This document shows positions 45,642 through 54,793 of a stretch of 64,000 nt of DNA, one piece after another. A program made the translations under genes and the position numbers. The notes below the pieces were generated by a model. It saw nothing but the letters and a program-made list of their open reading frames with translations. It was not told the DNA's origin and did not search any database. This DNA is from Roseivirga seohaensis. Its GTDB lineage: Bacteria; Bacteroidota; Bacteroidia; Cytophagales; Cyclobacteriaceae. The stretch is from positions 434,001 to 498,000 of the forward strand of contig NZ_LRPB01000048.1 in NCBI RefSeq assembly GCF_001592945.1, in the 5' to 3' direction. The first letter of the stretch is position 1. Every line of letters starts with the position of its first letter.

Positions 45642-46417
45642 ATATAGCAATACAACTCAAAAGAGGGATTTCAGCAGAAATATTTAAGTACAAAAAGACC
45701 TTTACCCTCTGGCTGCTCATTTTAGCACCCGCTTTTGTGCCCGTTATTAACTTTATTATTTTCTGGCGAAAAGGCCCCCAAATTATTAATGAAGGAATGG
45801 ACGCTTGGTCAACATTACTTGGGTATAGCATTGACCCCGCTAATTTTCTCTTCCCATTTTTTGTAATGATGGTTGCCCTTTTGGTGAACAATATTGAGTA
45901 CAGTTCGAATACTTGGAAATTGATATATGCGCAACCACTATCACGTTTGGCGCTCTACCTATCAAAAATGAAGGTATTCATTGTCATGATCTTTATCAGC
46001 CTAATGCTTTTTGGCACCTTTACAATTCTTGTCGGTTTGTCCATGCGCATTGTACAGCCGGGTTTAGGTTTCGAAGAAAGTTTCAGTTTCGGTTTTGAAT
46101 ATGCGCTAATGGTTAAAATTTTCTTAGCCACTTTAGGCATGGCCTCAATCCAATTCTTTATTAGCCAACAATCCAAAAATCTGATTTTACCGCTGGGTAT
46201 TGGTATTGCCGGGCTCATCTCCTTTATGATTGTTGTCAGAGGCTGGGAATACGCTCCATACCATCCATATGGCTATTCCATCCTCGCCACGGGTGGGGTA
46301 AGGCAAGAGGGCTATCAAATCTGGGCCGATATGACTTCTGTGTATAAGAGCTTAATCGTTGCGGTCGTAATGTTTACCATCGCAGGAGTGACTCAACTCA
46401 GAAAACGAATTATTTAA
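45638..46417 (+). CDS. ABC-2 exporter permease
   Basis: A 259-residue protein with six predicted membrane helices, beginning with AEIFKYKKTFTLWLLILAPAFVPV and having NIEYSSNTWKLIYAQPLSR after the second helix, the pattern of lantibiotic-immunity-type permeases. Its start overlaps the ATPase gene (ATGA). A serine hydrolase gene follows after 29 bases. Confidence 0.88.
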   Translation: MNIAIQLKRGISAEIFKYKKTFTLWLLILAPAFVPVINFIIFWRKGPQIINEGMDAWSTLLGYSIDPANFLFPFFVMMVALLVNNIEYSSNTWKLIYAQPLSRLALYLSKMKVFIVMIFISLMLFGTFTILVGLSMRIVQPGLGFEESFSFGFEYALMVKIFLATLGMASIQFFISQQSKNLILPLGIGIAGLISFMIVVRGWEYAPYHPYGYSILATGGVRQEGYQIWADMTSVYKSLIVAVVMFTIAGVTQLRKRII

Positions 46418-46446
46418 ACAAAGGAAGTCTTCCAAATTCAACACCT

Positions 46447-47913
46447 ATGAAAGCATTCAAAACTTCAGGCATGTTAATGATAGTAATGCTGGCCTTAGCA
46501 TATAACTTCAGCTTTGCTCAGTCTAAATTCTCAAAAGAAACCCAGCAAAAGATTGAAGCTGTAGAAAGCAATTTAGCCGCAAGTACAATGACCAAAGAGC
46601 AACCTACTTGGACATTGCAGGAGCGAATGGAAACCTACAATGTACAAGGACTGAGCATAGCTGTTATTGATGGAGGTGAAATTCAGTGGACCAAAGGTTA
46701 CGGCTTCGCAGATGTGGCCTCGAAAACAAAAGTAGAATCAAATACCTTGTTTCAAGCGGCATCTATAAGCAAGTCACTTAATGCTATGGCCCTACTCAAT
46801 CTAGCACAGGATCAAAAAATCAACCTTGATGCAGACATTAATGATTATTTAAGCACTTGGAAATTCCCATATGAAGCTGGTGGCAAACCTATTTCCACAG
46901 CCCATCTGCTTAGCCATACAGCAGGTCTTAACGTACATGGCTTTCCGGGTTATACATTTGAAGAACCTAAACCTTCGGTAATTCAAATATTGAATGGAGA
47001 AAGCCCTTCGAATACCGAAGCCATTAAATCCCTTTTTGAGCCCGGCATTCGGTACCAATATTCAGGAGGAGGAACCTTGATAAGCCAACTAATACTTGAA
47101 GATGTCACCCATAAAAAATACAGCGATTTTTTAAGGGAAAAAGTGCTGAGTCCTCTGCAAATGAACAATAGCTTTTTTGGAGCCGGTGACCCGAAGAAAG
47201 GATCCATGTTTGCAACGGCTTACGAAGAAGATGGAACGGAAGTAGAAGGCAAATTCCATATCTACCCCGAATTAGCCGCAGCAGGTTTGTGGACTACTCC
47301 CACTGACCTTGCTAAATTCATTATAGAAATGCAGCTTTCAGCCAAAAACCAATCGAATAAGGTGCTTAACCAAGATTTTACTAAGCTAATGCTTAGCCCT
47401 TTCATTGAGTCCAGCGATATCAGCATGGGCACTTTCATCGAAAAGCATGGAGAAGAATTATACTTTACACATTCCGGAGCAAACTGGGGTTTCAACTGTA
47501 TTTACATCGGTGGAATTGAAAATGACAAAGGGGTGGTAATTATGACTAATTCAGACAACCCTCAAATACTTTATGAAATCGTGACGAGTGTGGCCACGGT
47601 TTATGGTTGGGAAGGTTATGACTTACCCGAAATCAAAGACCTTTATCCTGTTAGTGATGACCAGTTAAACGAGTATGTAGGCGAGTATTACATCAATGAG
47701 CAAATAAAGATCAATATCGCCACTGGTGATAAAGTTTTAATGCTCACGCTTCCGGGAAGACCAGCCTTTGAAATATACCCTGAATCAAAAGATAAGTTTT
47801 TTCCCATTGCATTACCTGGTCAAGTAGAATTTGTAAGGAATGATAAAAATGAAATTATCAAGCTTATAGTACACGCCAATGGGAATTCTACTGGCGCAAA
47901 TAAAACCAAGTAA
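46447..47913 (+). CDS. Serine hydrolase of the class C beta-lactamase/PBP-like fold
   Basis: A 488-residue exported enzyme (signal peptide ending near FSFAQ). It has the SxxK motif SISK at 106-109, Tyr205 in YSGGG at the YxN position (Asn replaced by Gly), and a His342-Ser-Gly motif in place of KTG. The last 90 residues form a small beta-domain. It may hydrolyse peptides, esters or beta-lactams; the replaced motifs place it nearer to esterase/D-aminopeptidase members than to AmpC. It is the third gene of the ABC operon. Confidence 0.88.
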   Translation: MKAFKTSGMLMIVMLALAYNFSFAQSKFSKETQQKIEAVESNLAASTMTKEQPTWTLQERMETYNVQGLSIAVIDGGEIQWTKGYGFADVASKTKVESNTLFQAASISKSLNAMALLNLAQDQKINLDADINDYLSTWKFPYEAGGKPISTAHLLSHTAGLNVHGFPGYTFEEPKPSVIQILNGESPSNTEAIKSLFEPGIRYQYSGGGTLISQLILEDVTHKKYSDFLREKVLSPLQMNNSFFGAGDPKKGSMFATAYEEDGTEVEGKFHIYPELAAAGLWTTPTDLAKFIIEMQLSAKNQSNKVLNQDFTKLMLSPFIESSDISMGTFIEKHGEELYFTHSGANWGFNCIYIGGIENDKGVVIMTNSDNPQILYEIVTSVATVYGWEGYDLPEIKDLYPVSDDQLNEYVGEYYINEQIKINIATGDKVLMLTLPGRPAFEIYPESKDKFFPIALPGQVEFVRNDKNEIIKLIVHANGNSTGANKTK

Positions 47914-47926
47914 TAAATTCACTCAT

Positions 47927-48541
47927 ATGAAAAAGATACTTTGGATTCCGTATCCCACGGTTATACTACTCATTAGGGTATTCTTGGGCTTAATCTTCTT
48001 TGGTGCCGGAATGAGCAAGTTGTATTTCGAACATAAATTCCCAGGCATTATTGGGCCTGTTTGGCTCGAAGATGAATTAGCTCCTTATGGACTTGGACTC
48101 TATGCTAGGTTCATCGCTATTTCACAAATCATTGTCGGTTTGTTATTACTTACTCAGCGATTTGCTACACTAGGTGCCGTTTTGCTTTTCCCTGTATTGC
48201 TCAATATTCTGATGGTGACGATCTCTCTAGACTGGAAAGGCACACCTTATGTGAATGGATTCTTCTTGATCTTAAATACTTGGCTTTTACTTTACGACTG
48301 GCCCAAACTGAAATTCATCTTTTCAGACCATACGGAATCGGTTAAACACATTCCCCTTAAACGGACTTCTAGAAAAGCTGACAGAGGATGGGTAGTGCTG
48401 TGTATTGTTATCTTACTCACAATTCCCATTTCGTATTTAAACCTTACACTAGCTTGGGTAATTTGTGCAGGAGCTATTTTGGGTTTAATAGCGAACCAAA
48501 TGATTGCCAGAAAACAAAAAAGTAATTTAAAGAAACATTGA
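47927..48541 (+). CDS. DoxX family membrane protein
   Basis: A 204-residue protein with four core membrane helices in the DoxX pattern (LIRVFLGLIFFGAGMSKL; ISQIIVGLLLLTQRFATLGA; LLNILMVTISLD) and two additional helices at the C-terminus. The start is placed at the ATG at 47927, 13 bases after the hydrolase gene; the frame is open further upstream. It ends the ABC/hydrolase operon. Confidence 0.82.
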   Translation: MKKILWIPYPTVILLIRVFLGLIFFGAGMSKLYFEHKFPGIIGPVWLEDELAPYGLGLYARFIAISQIIVGLLLLTQRFATLGAVLLFPVLLNILMVTISLDWKGTPYVNGFFLILNTWLLLYDWPKLKFIFSDHTESVKHIPLKRTSRKADRGWVVLCIVILLTIPISYLNLTLAWVICAGAILGLIANQMIARKQKSNLKKH

Positions 48542-48632
48542 CGATTTTCAATCGTCTTAAAGGCAACCCTCGAGTAGGGTTATTTTACATCCAAATCGTG
48601 CCCTGGCTGATTATCAGTCGGGGTTTTTTTAT
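48540..48632 (+). terminator. Three tandem hairpins; intrinsic terminator at the third
   Basis: Hairpin 1 is 48540-48556 (7-bp stem, overlapping the stop codon of the DoxX gene), hairpin 2 is 48565-48581 (6-bp stem), and hairpin 3 is 48601-48623 (11-bp stem with two G-U pairs) followed by seven T. Only the third is a strong terminator. Confidence 0.8.
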
Positions 48633-48687
48633 TTTATTTTTCAGCTTCTAGGTTCTTTCTTATCTTGTGGGTCATTTAATTAAAACA

Positions 48688-49383
48688 ATGAGCGCACAAC
48701 AAGACATTAAGGTCATAGAAAATCACGAATTCATCAAGTATTCGCATATACACTATTCTCTGGAAGAAATGAAAGCCCGTAGTGCGAAATTCTACGACTG
48801 GATGGAAACGCGAAGGTCTGTGCGTGATTTTTCTGACAAGCCTGTTCCTAAGGAAGTTATTGAGAATGTAATCATGTCGGCTTCTACAGCCCCCTCAGGT
48901 GCGCATAAACAACCATGGACGTTTTGTGTAGTGAGCAACCCTGAAATTAAAAAGCAGATTCGCGAAGCCGCAGAAAAAGAAGAATACGAAAGCTACACCA
49001 AACGCATGAGCGAAGAGTGGCTGGATGACCTAAAACCAATGGGCACAAACTGGGAAAAGCCTTTTCTGGAAACAGCGCCTTATTTAATCATTGTTTTCAA
49101 ACGCCCATTTGAATTTGATGCTGAAGGAAAAAAGCATCAGAACTATTATGTGGCAGAATCGGTAGGCTTGGCAGCAGGCTTTTTAATTACCGCTATTCAC
49201 GATGCTGGCTTAGTTACTTTAACGCACACCCCCAGCCCAATGAATTTTTTAGCGAAAATTTTAAACCGACCAGAAAACGAAAGAGCATTTTTACTTTTAC
49301 CAGTGGGGTATGAAGCCGAAGAAGTATACGTACCCAATAACAGAAGAAAGTCGCTAGATGAAGTGGCCGTCTTTTATGAGTAA
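48688..49383 (+). CDS. Nitroreductase-fold flavoprotein resembling iodotyrosine deiodinase
   Basis: A 231-residue FMN protein: phosphate-binding RRSVRDFSDKPVP, PSGAHKQPWTFCVV and the C-terminal Arg-rich stretch are typical. The inserted segment between residues 90 and 130 matches the active-site lid of iodotyrosine deiodinases: Glu99, Tyr103 and Lys124 occur with the exact spacing (4 and 21) of the substrate-binding Glu/Tyr/Lys triad of vertebrate IYD, together with TNWEKPFLETAPYLI. It would reductively dehalogenate a halotyrosine or a related phenol. The ATG at 48688 is chosen over one at 48667. It overlaps the PBP4 gene by eight bases. Confidence 0.88.
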   Translation: MSAQQDIKVIENHEFIKYSHIHYSLEEMKARSAKFYDWMETRRSVRDFSDKPVPKEVIENVIMSASTAPSGAHKQPWTFCVVSNPEIKKQIREAAEKEEYESYTKRMSEEWLDDLKPMGTNWEKPFLETAPYLIIVFKRPFEFDAEGKKHQNYYVAESVGLAAGFLITAIHDAGLVTLTHTPSPMNFLAKILNRPENERAFLLLPVGYEAEEVYVPNNRRKSLDEVAVFYE

Positions 49384-50719
49384 AAAACTACTCATATTAT
49401 TGATATGCTCTATAATTAGCATTCAAGGCTTACATGCTCAGAGATATTCTAAGAAGAAAATTCTTAAAGACTTAAAAGACTTACCCGGTTTTGAGCAAGC
49501 CTTTGTTGGATTTAAATTGGTTGATTCAAAAAATGGAAAAACCATTGCAAGTCAGTTCGAGGATAAATACATGACTCCCGCTTCGAACACGAAACTTTTC
49601 ACCTTATATGCTGGCATCCATTTTCTTGGGAATAATATTCCAGCCCTACAGTATATCATTAAAGATGACTCATTGATTTTTTGGGGAACAGGCAATCCGC
49701 TCTTCCTTCACCCTGAATATAATGACACCACCGCATTTCATTTTCTAAAGTCAAGAACGGAGAAGCTCTACTATTGGCCGCGCCCAATGGAAGATGATAG
49801 GTTTGGCCCGGGATGGGGCTGGGATGACTACAATGGCTATTATTCAGCCGAAAAATCTGTTTTTCCGATTTATGGAAATAGTGTTACAGCATACCTTAAT
49901 AAGGAGAAGAAAACAATTGACGTATCACCATCTTATTTCAAACCTAATTTTAAACTTAAGAAAGACTCTCTTATTCGCCTGAGAAGTTACACACAAAGAG
50001 AAGAGTTTGAAAACCAATACGAATATGCCTTCCCCAGCAATCACGACTTTGATATCGTAGACTATTCAGCAGTCGATACTTTAACTAGGCCATTTCATTA
50101 TTCAACCGATTTATTTAACGCATTACTTTCCGATACTCTCAAAAGAGAAATCACTCTAGTTGAAAAGCCAAAAAACTTTAGGTTAGCTCAAACCTTATAT
50201 ACCTCTCTTTCAGACACTCTATATAAGCACATGCTTCAGGAAAGCGACAACCTGTTTGCAGAGCAGATACTATTAATGGCTAGTGGGCTGGAAAGCGATA
50301 CACTAAGTACCGAGGCTATCATTCAAAAAACGAAAACATCTTTGTTTAGAAATCAACCAGATGAATTGGTTTGGGAAGATGGATCTGGGTTATCGCGTTA
50401 CAATATGTTCACCCCAAGAACCATTACCAACTTGCTCTCAAAACTTCATAAAGAACTTGGCGAGGAGAGGCTGTTTGAGCTACTTCCAGCAGGAGGTATT
50501 TCTGGAACCCTGAAAGATTGGTATGCCGGAGAGACCGAGCCCTATATTTATGCCAAATCTGGCTCGTTGCGGAACAACTATGCAATAAGCGGTTACCTTA
50601 AAACTAGAAAGGGTAAAATATTAATATTTAGCTTTATTGTTAACCATTACGGACATTCCTCCGATCAGGTTAAAGAAAGTATAGAGGCATTATTGTCTAA
50701 AATAAGGACTACCTATTAA
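49376..50719 (+). CDS. dacB: D-alanyl-D-alanine carboxypeptidase/endopeptidase (PBP4 family, S13)
   Basis: About 447 residues. A signal peptide ends near GLHAQ. The three penicillin-binding motifs are SxxK at Ser70-Lys73 (SNTK), SxN at 290-292 (SDN) and KSG at 394-396 in place of KTG, in the order and spacing of family S13. It trims or cleaves peptidoglycan cross-links in the periplasm. The start at 49376 overlaps the end of the nitroreductase-like gene by eight bases, so the two are co-transcribed; a functional link is unclear. Confidence 0.9.
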   Translation: MSKKLLILLICSIISIQGLHAQRYSKKKILKDLKDLPGFEQAFVGFKLVDSKNGKTIASQFEDKYMTPASNTKLFTLYAGIHFLGNNIPALQYIIKDDSLIFWGTGNPLFLHPEYNDTTAFHFLKSRTEKLYYWPRPMEDDRFGPGWGWDDYNGYYSAEKSVFPIYGNSVTAYLNKEKKTIDVSPSYFKPNFKLKKDSLIRLRSYTQREEFENQYEYAFPSNHDFDIVDYSAVDTLTRPFHYSTDLFNALLSDTLKREITLVEKPKNFRLAQTLYTSLSDTLYKHMLQESDNLFAEQILLMASGLESDTLSTEAIIQKTKTSLFRNQPDELVWEDGSGLSRYNMFTPRTITNLLSKLHKELGEERLFELLPAGGISGTLKDWYAGETEPYIYAKSGSLRNNYAISGYLKTRKGKILIFSFIVNHYGHSSDQVKESIEALLSKIRTTY

Positions 50720-51491
50720 AAAGGATTTTTATAAAGCACTAAACTGAGGGGATAGTGCGTAACCGAAGTTTTGCAAAACCTACCCTTAGTCACTTTAAAA
50801 ACGCAACATAGAGGCAAATATGTGTTTTTCAGCCATATAACAACATATATCACTGCTCATCAAAAACAAAAGCTGTAAATACTCTTTTATCGCCACAAGC
50901 GATGTAGTTTAAATTATTATTATTATTTTGGTATCCTTAATCAGAATCCATATCCTAGATACGACTCTGAGGAACTACTAAAACTACTAGACTTAATGGA
51001 CTACAGGCGGGAAATCAATTCCAACTTTCTACTTATTTTTTTGTACGAAAAAACAAATCGAGTAACCATTTAATGATGGAAAAACGACTTGTTAATATTA
51101 CTAAAGTAGGCTTAGTTACTGCGGCTATATTCTTTCATAAGAAACAAACCGAGTCTGACACCTTCTATATCATTTCTAGCAGCAAACTAAGTCACAGAGG
51201 CTTTATAAAGAGCCATTCAATTCTTTACAATATTTATTCGAGCTCAAGCAAGTCATACGCCTTCTTCAGGAATGCTATTTCAAAGATCTTCTCTAACATC
51301 AATGAAACTTTTTTTGATTTTACTACAGGTTTCATTAGTGCTAGACCTATTACTAAAGCAAATAATTACATAACTAACTTAACAATTAAAATGCCTATGA
51401 CAGAACCTATTACTACAACTCCCATGACGCGCTATTGCAGTAGAGCGCCATGGTCTTACAAACTATGTTTAACTAAAACACAACTTTATCT
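50720..51491 (+). promoter_or_regulatory. Long leader region before susC, with stem-loops
   Basis: This is the longest gene-free stretch of the window (772 bases). It contains GCACTA/TAGTGC (50736-50741 with 50753-50758), which competes with ACTGAGGG/CCCTTAGT (50743-50750 with 50783-50790), a 12-base palindrome at 50768-50779, and a strong hairpin at 51422-51453 (10-bp stem with a 2-base bulge) ending 38 bases before the susC ATG. No exact TAnnTTTG box was found. An open frame at 51073-51495 is not convincing as a gene. Confidence 0.5.
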
Positions 51492-54400
51492 ATGAAAAAG
51501 AAATGTATAAACGCCCTCTATCGAGGTGCTAAGTACTCTCTATTTGGCATTGTGATACAGACATTCGTAATGTCTTCTATGTTTGCAAATGGAGTTTTAA
51601 ACGAAGACGTTAATGGTAAAACCATTGAGTCTGTAAATGTACAAGACAGAACTATTACTGGTAAAGTAACTAGTGCTGAGGATGGGCTTCCATTAATAAG
51701 CTTATCTGTTTACATCAAAGGTACAACTAGTGGTGTTGTTACTGAAAGTGATGGAACTTATAGCATAACTGTTCCACAGTCTGCTACTACTCTTGTTTTT
51801 AGATACTTAGGTTTTATTACCCAAGAAGTTCAAATCAACGGTAGAAATAACATCAATGTAGTTATGCAACCTGAGGTAGTGGATTTCGGTGAAGTTATTG
51901 TAACTGCCTTGAACATTCCTAGAGATGCAAAAACACTACCTTACACTGCACAACAGGTAAATGCTAAAGATTTGAACATGGCTCAGCAGCAAAACGTAAC
52001 AAACGCGCTTGCTGGTAAAGTAGCAGGGGTTCAAATCAGAACAGAGTCTGGTGCTAGACTTGGTTCTAACGCTTCTGTTAGAATTAGAGGTAACATCAGT
52101 TTAACATCTGATGGTGGTGCTCTTTGGGTTGTTGATGGTACTCCAGGTATTAACCCAAGTAGTATTAACATGGATGACGTTGAGAGTGTTAACATTTTGA
52201 AAGGACCAAACGCAACTGCCCTTTACGGACAAAGAGCTGCGGATGGTGTTGTAATGATTACAACAAAACGTGCTGCTAAAGGCGACATGGCTGTTGATTT
52301 CACTACAGGTATCACTTTCGAAGAAGTAGGACGTCAGCCTAAATACCAAAACGTATATGGTGGTGGTGGTTCTGCTAACTGGATCACTTACAACTGGAAC
52401 CCTAATCACCCTGCTGAATGGCAAGTATTTGATGGTAAAAAATACCACGATTATACTGATGATGCTAGCTGGGGCCCTAAAATGGATGGTTCTGAGTACA
52501 TTCCTTGGTATGCTTGGTACCCTGGTTCTAAGTATTCTTTCAAGACTGCTACTTTTGATCCACAACCAAACAACATTAGAGACTACTGGGAAACTGGTAA
52601 AACTTTAAGAAACAACATCAGTTTCTCAAAAGGTGGTGAAGGTTACTCTGTTAGAGTTTCTTACACTAATGAGCAACAAACTGGTTTGATTCCTAACTCT
52701 GAGTTAAAGAAAAACTATATCTCAGCTAAATTAGATTTCGATGTTTCTGAGCGTTTCTCTATCAGAACAAACGTAAACTACCAAGATCAAGAAGTTCAAG
52801 GTGATTTCAACGATGGTTACTCAAACAATGCAACTGGTAACTTCAACTCATGGTTCCATAGAAACTTGGATATGGACATTTTGAGAGAGTTATCTCAGTT
52901 CAAAACTCCTACTGGCAATATCGCTTCTTGGAACCACAGTAACGTATCGGCTACCACAAACTTCTCTACTACAAACTTCAACAGAGGTAACTACTGGTAT
53001 AACCCATACACTTATTTTGAGTTATTGGATAATAGATCAAATACTAACAGAGTATTCGGAGATATCTCTTTAACTTATAAGTTAAACGACAAATTTTCAA
53101 TCACTGGTACCGCTAGAAGATATGAAGTATTTGGACGTGGAGAAACTAGACTTCCTGCTTTATTAGCTAATTCTGGTGCTCAAACTGGTTACTTCAACTC
53201 TTACTCTACTAACCAGTCTCGTTATACTGAAGATAACTTCGAATTCTTAGCTACTTACTCTGAAACTTTCGGTGACCTTTCTGTTGACTTCAACCTTGGA
53301 GGAAACCTTAGAAACAACTTAAGTACTAGTATCAATGGTGCTACTTCTGGAGGTATGGTTGTACCTGATCTTTGGTCATTAGCTAACACTGTAAACCCTA
53401 GAGTAACAGGACATGGTTATTCTTTACAAAAAACTAGAAGTGCATTTGCAAGAACTACTTTAGGTTATAAAGAATTCTTATTCTTAGAAGCTACGCTTAG
53501 AAATGACTTGAGCTCTAGCTTACCAAAAGGTAAAAATGGTTATATCTACCCTTCAGTAGGTGGATCTTTTGTATTCTCTGAATTCACAGAAGACTTACTT
53601 CCTGCTTTAAGTTATGGTAAAATCAGAGCTGGTTATGCGGAGTCTGGTAGTGACCTTGGAGCCTATACAACAGAAGCATACTACGGAATCGGTGCTAACC
53701 AATTCAGTGGCAACCTATTAATGTCAGTTCCAAGCCGTCTAGTAGATCCAAACCTTTCTCCAGTAACTAACTCTTCTGTAGAATTTGGTACAGACCTTAA
53801 ATTCTTTGAAAGAAGAGCTGGTATTAGCTTTACTTACTATAATGAGAAACACAGAGATGATATCCTTTCTGCGCAAATCGCTACAGGTTCAGGTTATAGC
53901 TCTATTCTTCAAAATGCTGGTTCAACAAAAAGATCTGGTATTGAGTTAGTGCTTTCTGGTACTCCAGTTCGTTCTGGTGACTTCCAGTGGGACTTAACTG
54001 TTAACTGGGCTAAGAACAAGTCTGAAATCGTAAGCATTGCTGATAACTTAGAAAGTTTAATCTATAGCTCTGGCTCATTCGGATTTGCAAGAACTGTACA
54101 CCAAGAAGGAAAAGAGTGGGGTCAATTAAGAGGAACTGCCATTGCAAGAAATGCAGAAGGTCTTCCTATTCTAGATGCCAACGGTCTTTTCACTCCTGAG
54201 CAAAACGTATACTTCGGTTCTGTATTACCAGATTTCAACGGTGGTATTATCTCTACTTTAACTTGGAAAGACTTGACATTGAACATGTCATTTGACTACC
54301 AAAAAGGTGGTAAATTCTTCTCTCTATCAGAGCACTGGGGTAACTACTCAGGTCTTTTAGATGAGACTGCAGCCATCAACGAAAATGGTAAAAACGTAAG

Positions 54401-54782
54401 AGATGCTGTTGCTGATGGCGGTGGTATCCGTATGGTAGGTGTTGACGCTAATGGTAACCCAGTTGACACATACGTTTCTGCTTTCGCTTATTTCCATCAG
54501 TTCTATGGTAAAAATAGAATGGCCGAAACTATGATTTATGACGCTACTTACCTTAAAATGCGTGAGCTTTCTGTGAACTACAGAGTTCCAGTAACCAAAG
54601 TATTTGGTAACTCTCCATTCAACAGCATCAACGTGTCGTTCATTGCTAGAAACCCATGGTTAATTGCAACTGCGAAAGGTCAAGACAACTGGGATCCTTC
54701 TGATCAGTCTGCCTCTTACGGTGAAAACGGACAGCTTCCTAGTACTAGAAGCTACGGTTTGAGCGTTAAATTTGGATTTTAA
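51492..54782 (+). CDS. SusC/RagA family TonB-linked outer-membrane protein
   Basis: A 1,096-residue protein. An N-terminal signal region is followed by a carboxypeptidase-regulatory-like domain (about 54-130, RTITGKVTS to NINVVMQP), a TonB-dependent plug (about 140-260, with NVTNALAGKVAGVQI and SVNILKGPNATALYG) and a 22-strand barrel ending in the aromatic GLSVKFGF. It imports oligomeric nutrients with the lipoprotein partner encoded 11 bases downstream. Codons are skewed to GGT, GCT, ACT and AAC, suggesting high expression. The usual ECF/anti-sigma or hybrid regulator pair is not adjacent, so control is elsewhere or through the long leader. Confidence 0.95.
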   Translation: MKKKCINALYRGAKYSLFGIVIQTFVMSSMFANGVLNEDVNGKTIESVNVQDRTITGKVTSAEDGLPLISLSVYIKGTTSGVVTESDGTYSITVPQSATTLVFRYLGFITQEVQINGRNNINVVMQPEVVDFGEVIVTALNIPRDAKTLPYTAQQVNAKDLNMAQQQNVTNALAGKVAGVQIRTESGARLGSNASVRIRGNISLTSDGGALWVVDGTPGINPSSINMDDVESVNILKGPNATALYGQRAADGVVMITTKRAAKGDMAVDFTTGITFEEVGRQPKYQNVYGGGGSANWITYNWNPNHPAEWQVFDGKKYHDYTDDASWGPKMDGSEYIPWYAWYPGSKYSFKTATFDPQPNNIRDYWETGKTLRNNISFSKGGEGYSVRVSYTNEQQTGLIPNSELKKNYISAKLDFDVSERFSIRTNVNYQDQEVQGDFNDGYSNNATGNFNSWFHRNLDMDILRELSQFKTPTGNIASWNHSNVSATTNFSTTNFNRGNYWYNPYTYFELLDNRSNTNRVFGDISLTYKLNDKFSITGTARRYEVFGRGETRLPALLANSGAQTGYFNSYSTNQSRYTEDNFEFLATYSETFGDLSVDFNLGGNLRNNLSTSINGATSGGMVVPDLWSLANTVNPRVTGHGYSLQKTRSAFARTTLGYKEFLFLEATLRNDLSSSLPKGKNGYIYPSVGGSFVFSEFTEDLLPALSYGKIRAGYAESGSDLGAYTTEAYYGIGANQFSGNLLMSVPSRLVDPNLSPVTNSSVEFGTDLKFFERRAGISFTYYNEKHRDDILSAQIATGSGYSSILQNAGSTKRSGIELVLSGTPVRSGDFQWDLTVNWAKNKSEIVSIADNLESLIYSSGSFGFARTVHQEGKEWGQLRGTAIARNAEGLPILDANGLFTPEQNVYFGSVLPDFNGGIISTLTWKDLTLNMSFDYQKGGKFFSLSEHWGNYSGLLDETAAINENGKNVRDAVADGGGIRMVGVDANGNPVDTYVSAFAYFHQFYGKNRMAETMIYDATYLKMRELSVNYRVPVTKVFGNSPFNSINVSFIARNPWLIATAKGQDNWDPSDQSASYGENGQLPSTRSYGLSVKFGF

Positions 54783-54793
54783 AACTTATTAAA

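Noticed and set aside
50931-50950. TTATTATTATTATT run before susC considered as a microsatellite phase switch
   Set aside because: Only about five imperfect units and far from the start codon; not enough to propose phase variation.
51073-51495. Open frame of 140 codons upstream of susC
   Set aside because: Ser/Lys/Tyr-rich low-complexity protein with no recognisable family, overlapping susC by four bases and containing the strong leader hairpin; more likely untranslated leader.
52101-52565. 154-codon minus-strand frame inside susC
   Set aside because: Lies wholly within the conserved plug and early barrel coding region of susC; its composition mirrors the antisense of GGT/ACT-rich codons.
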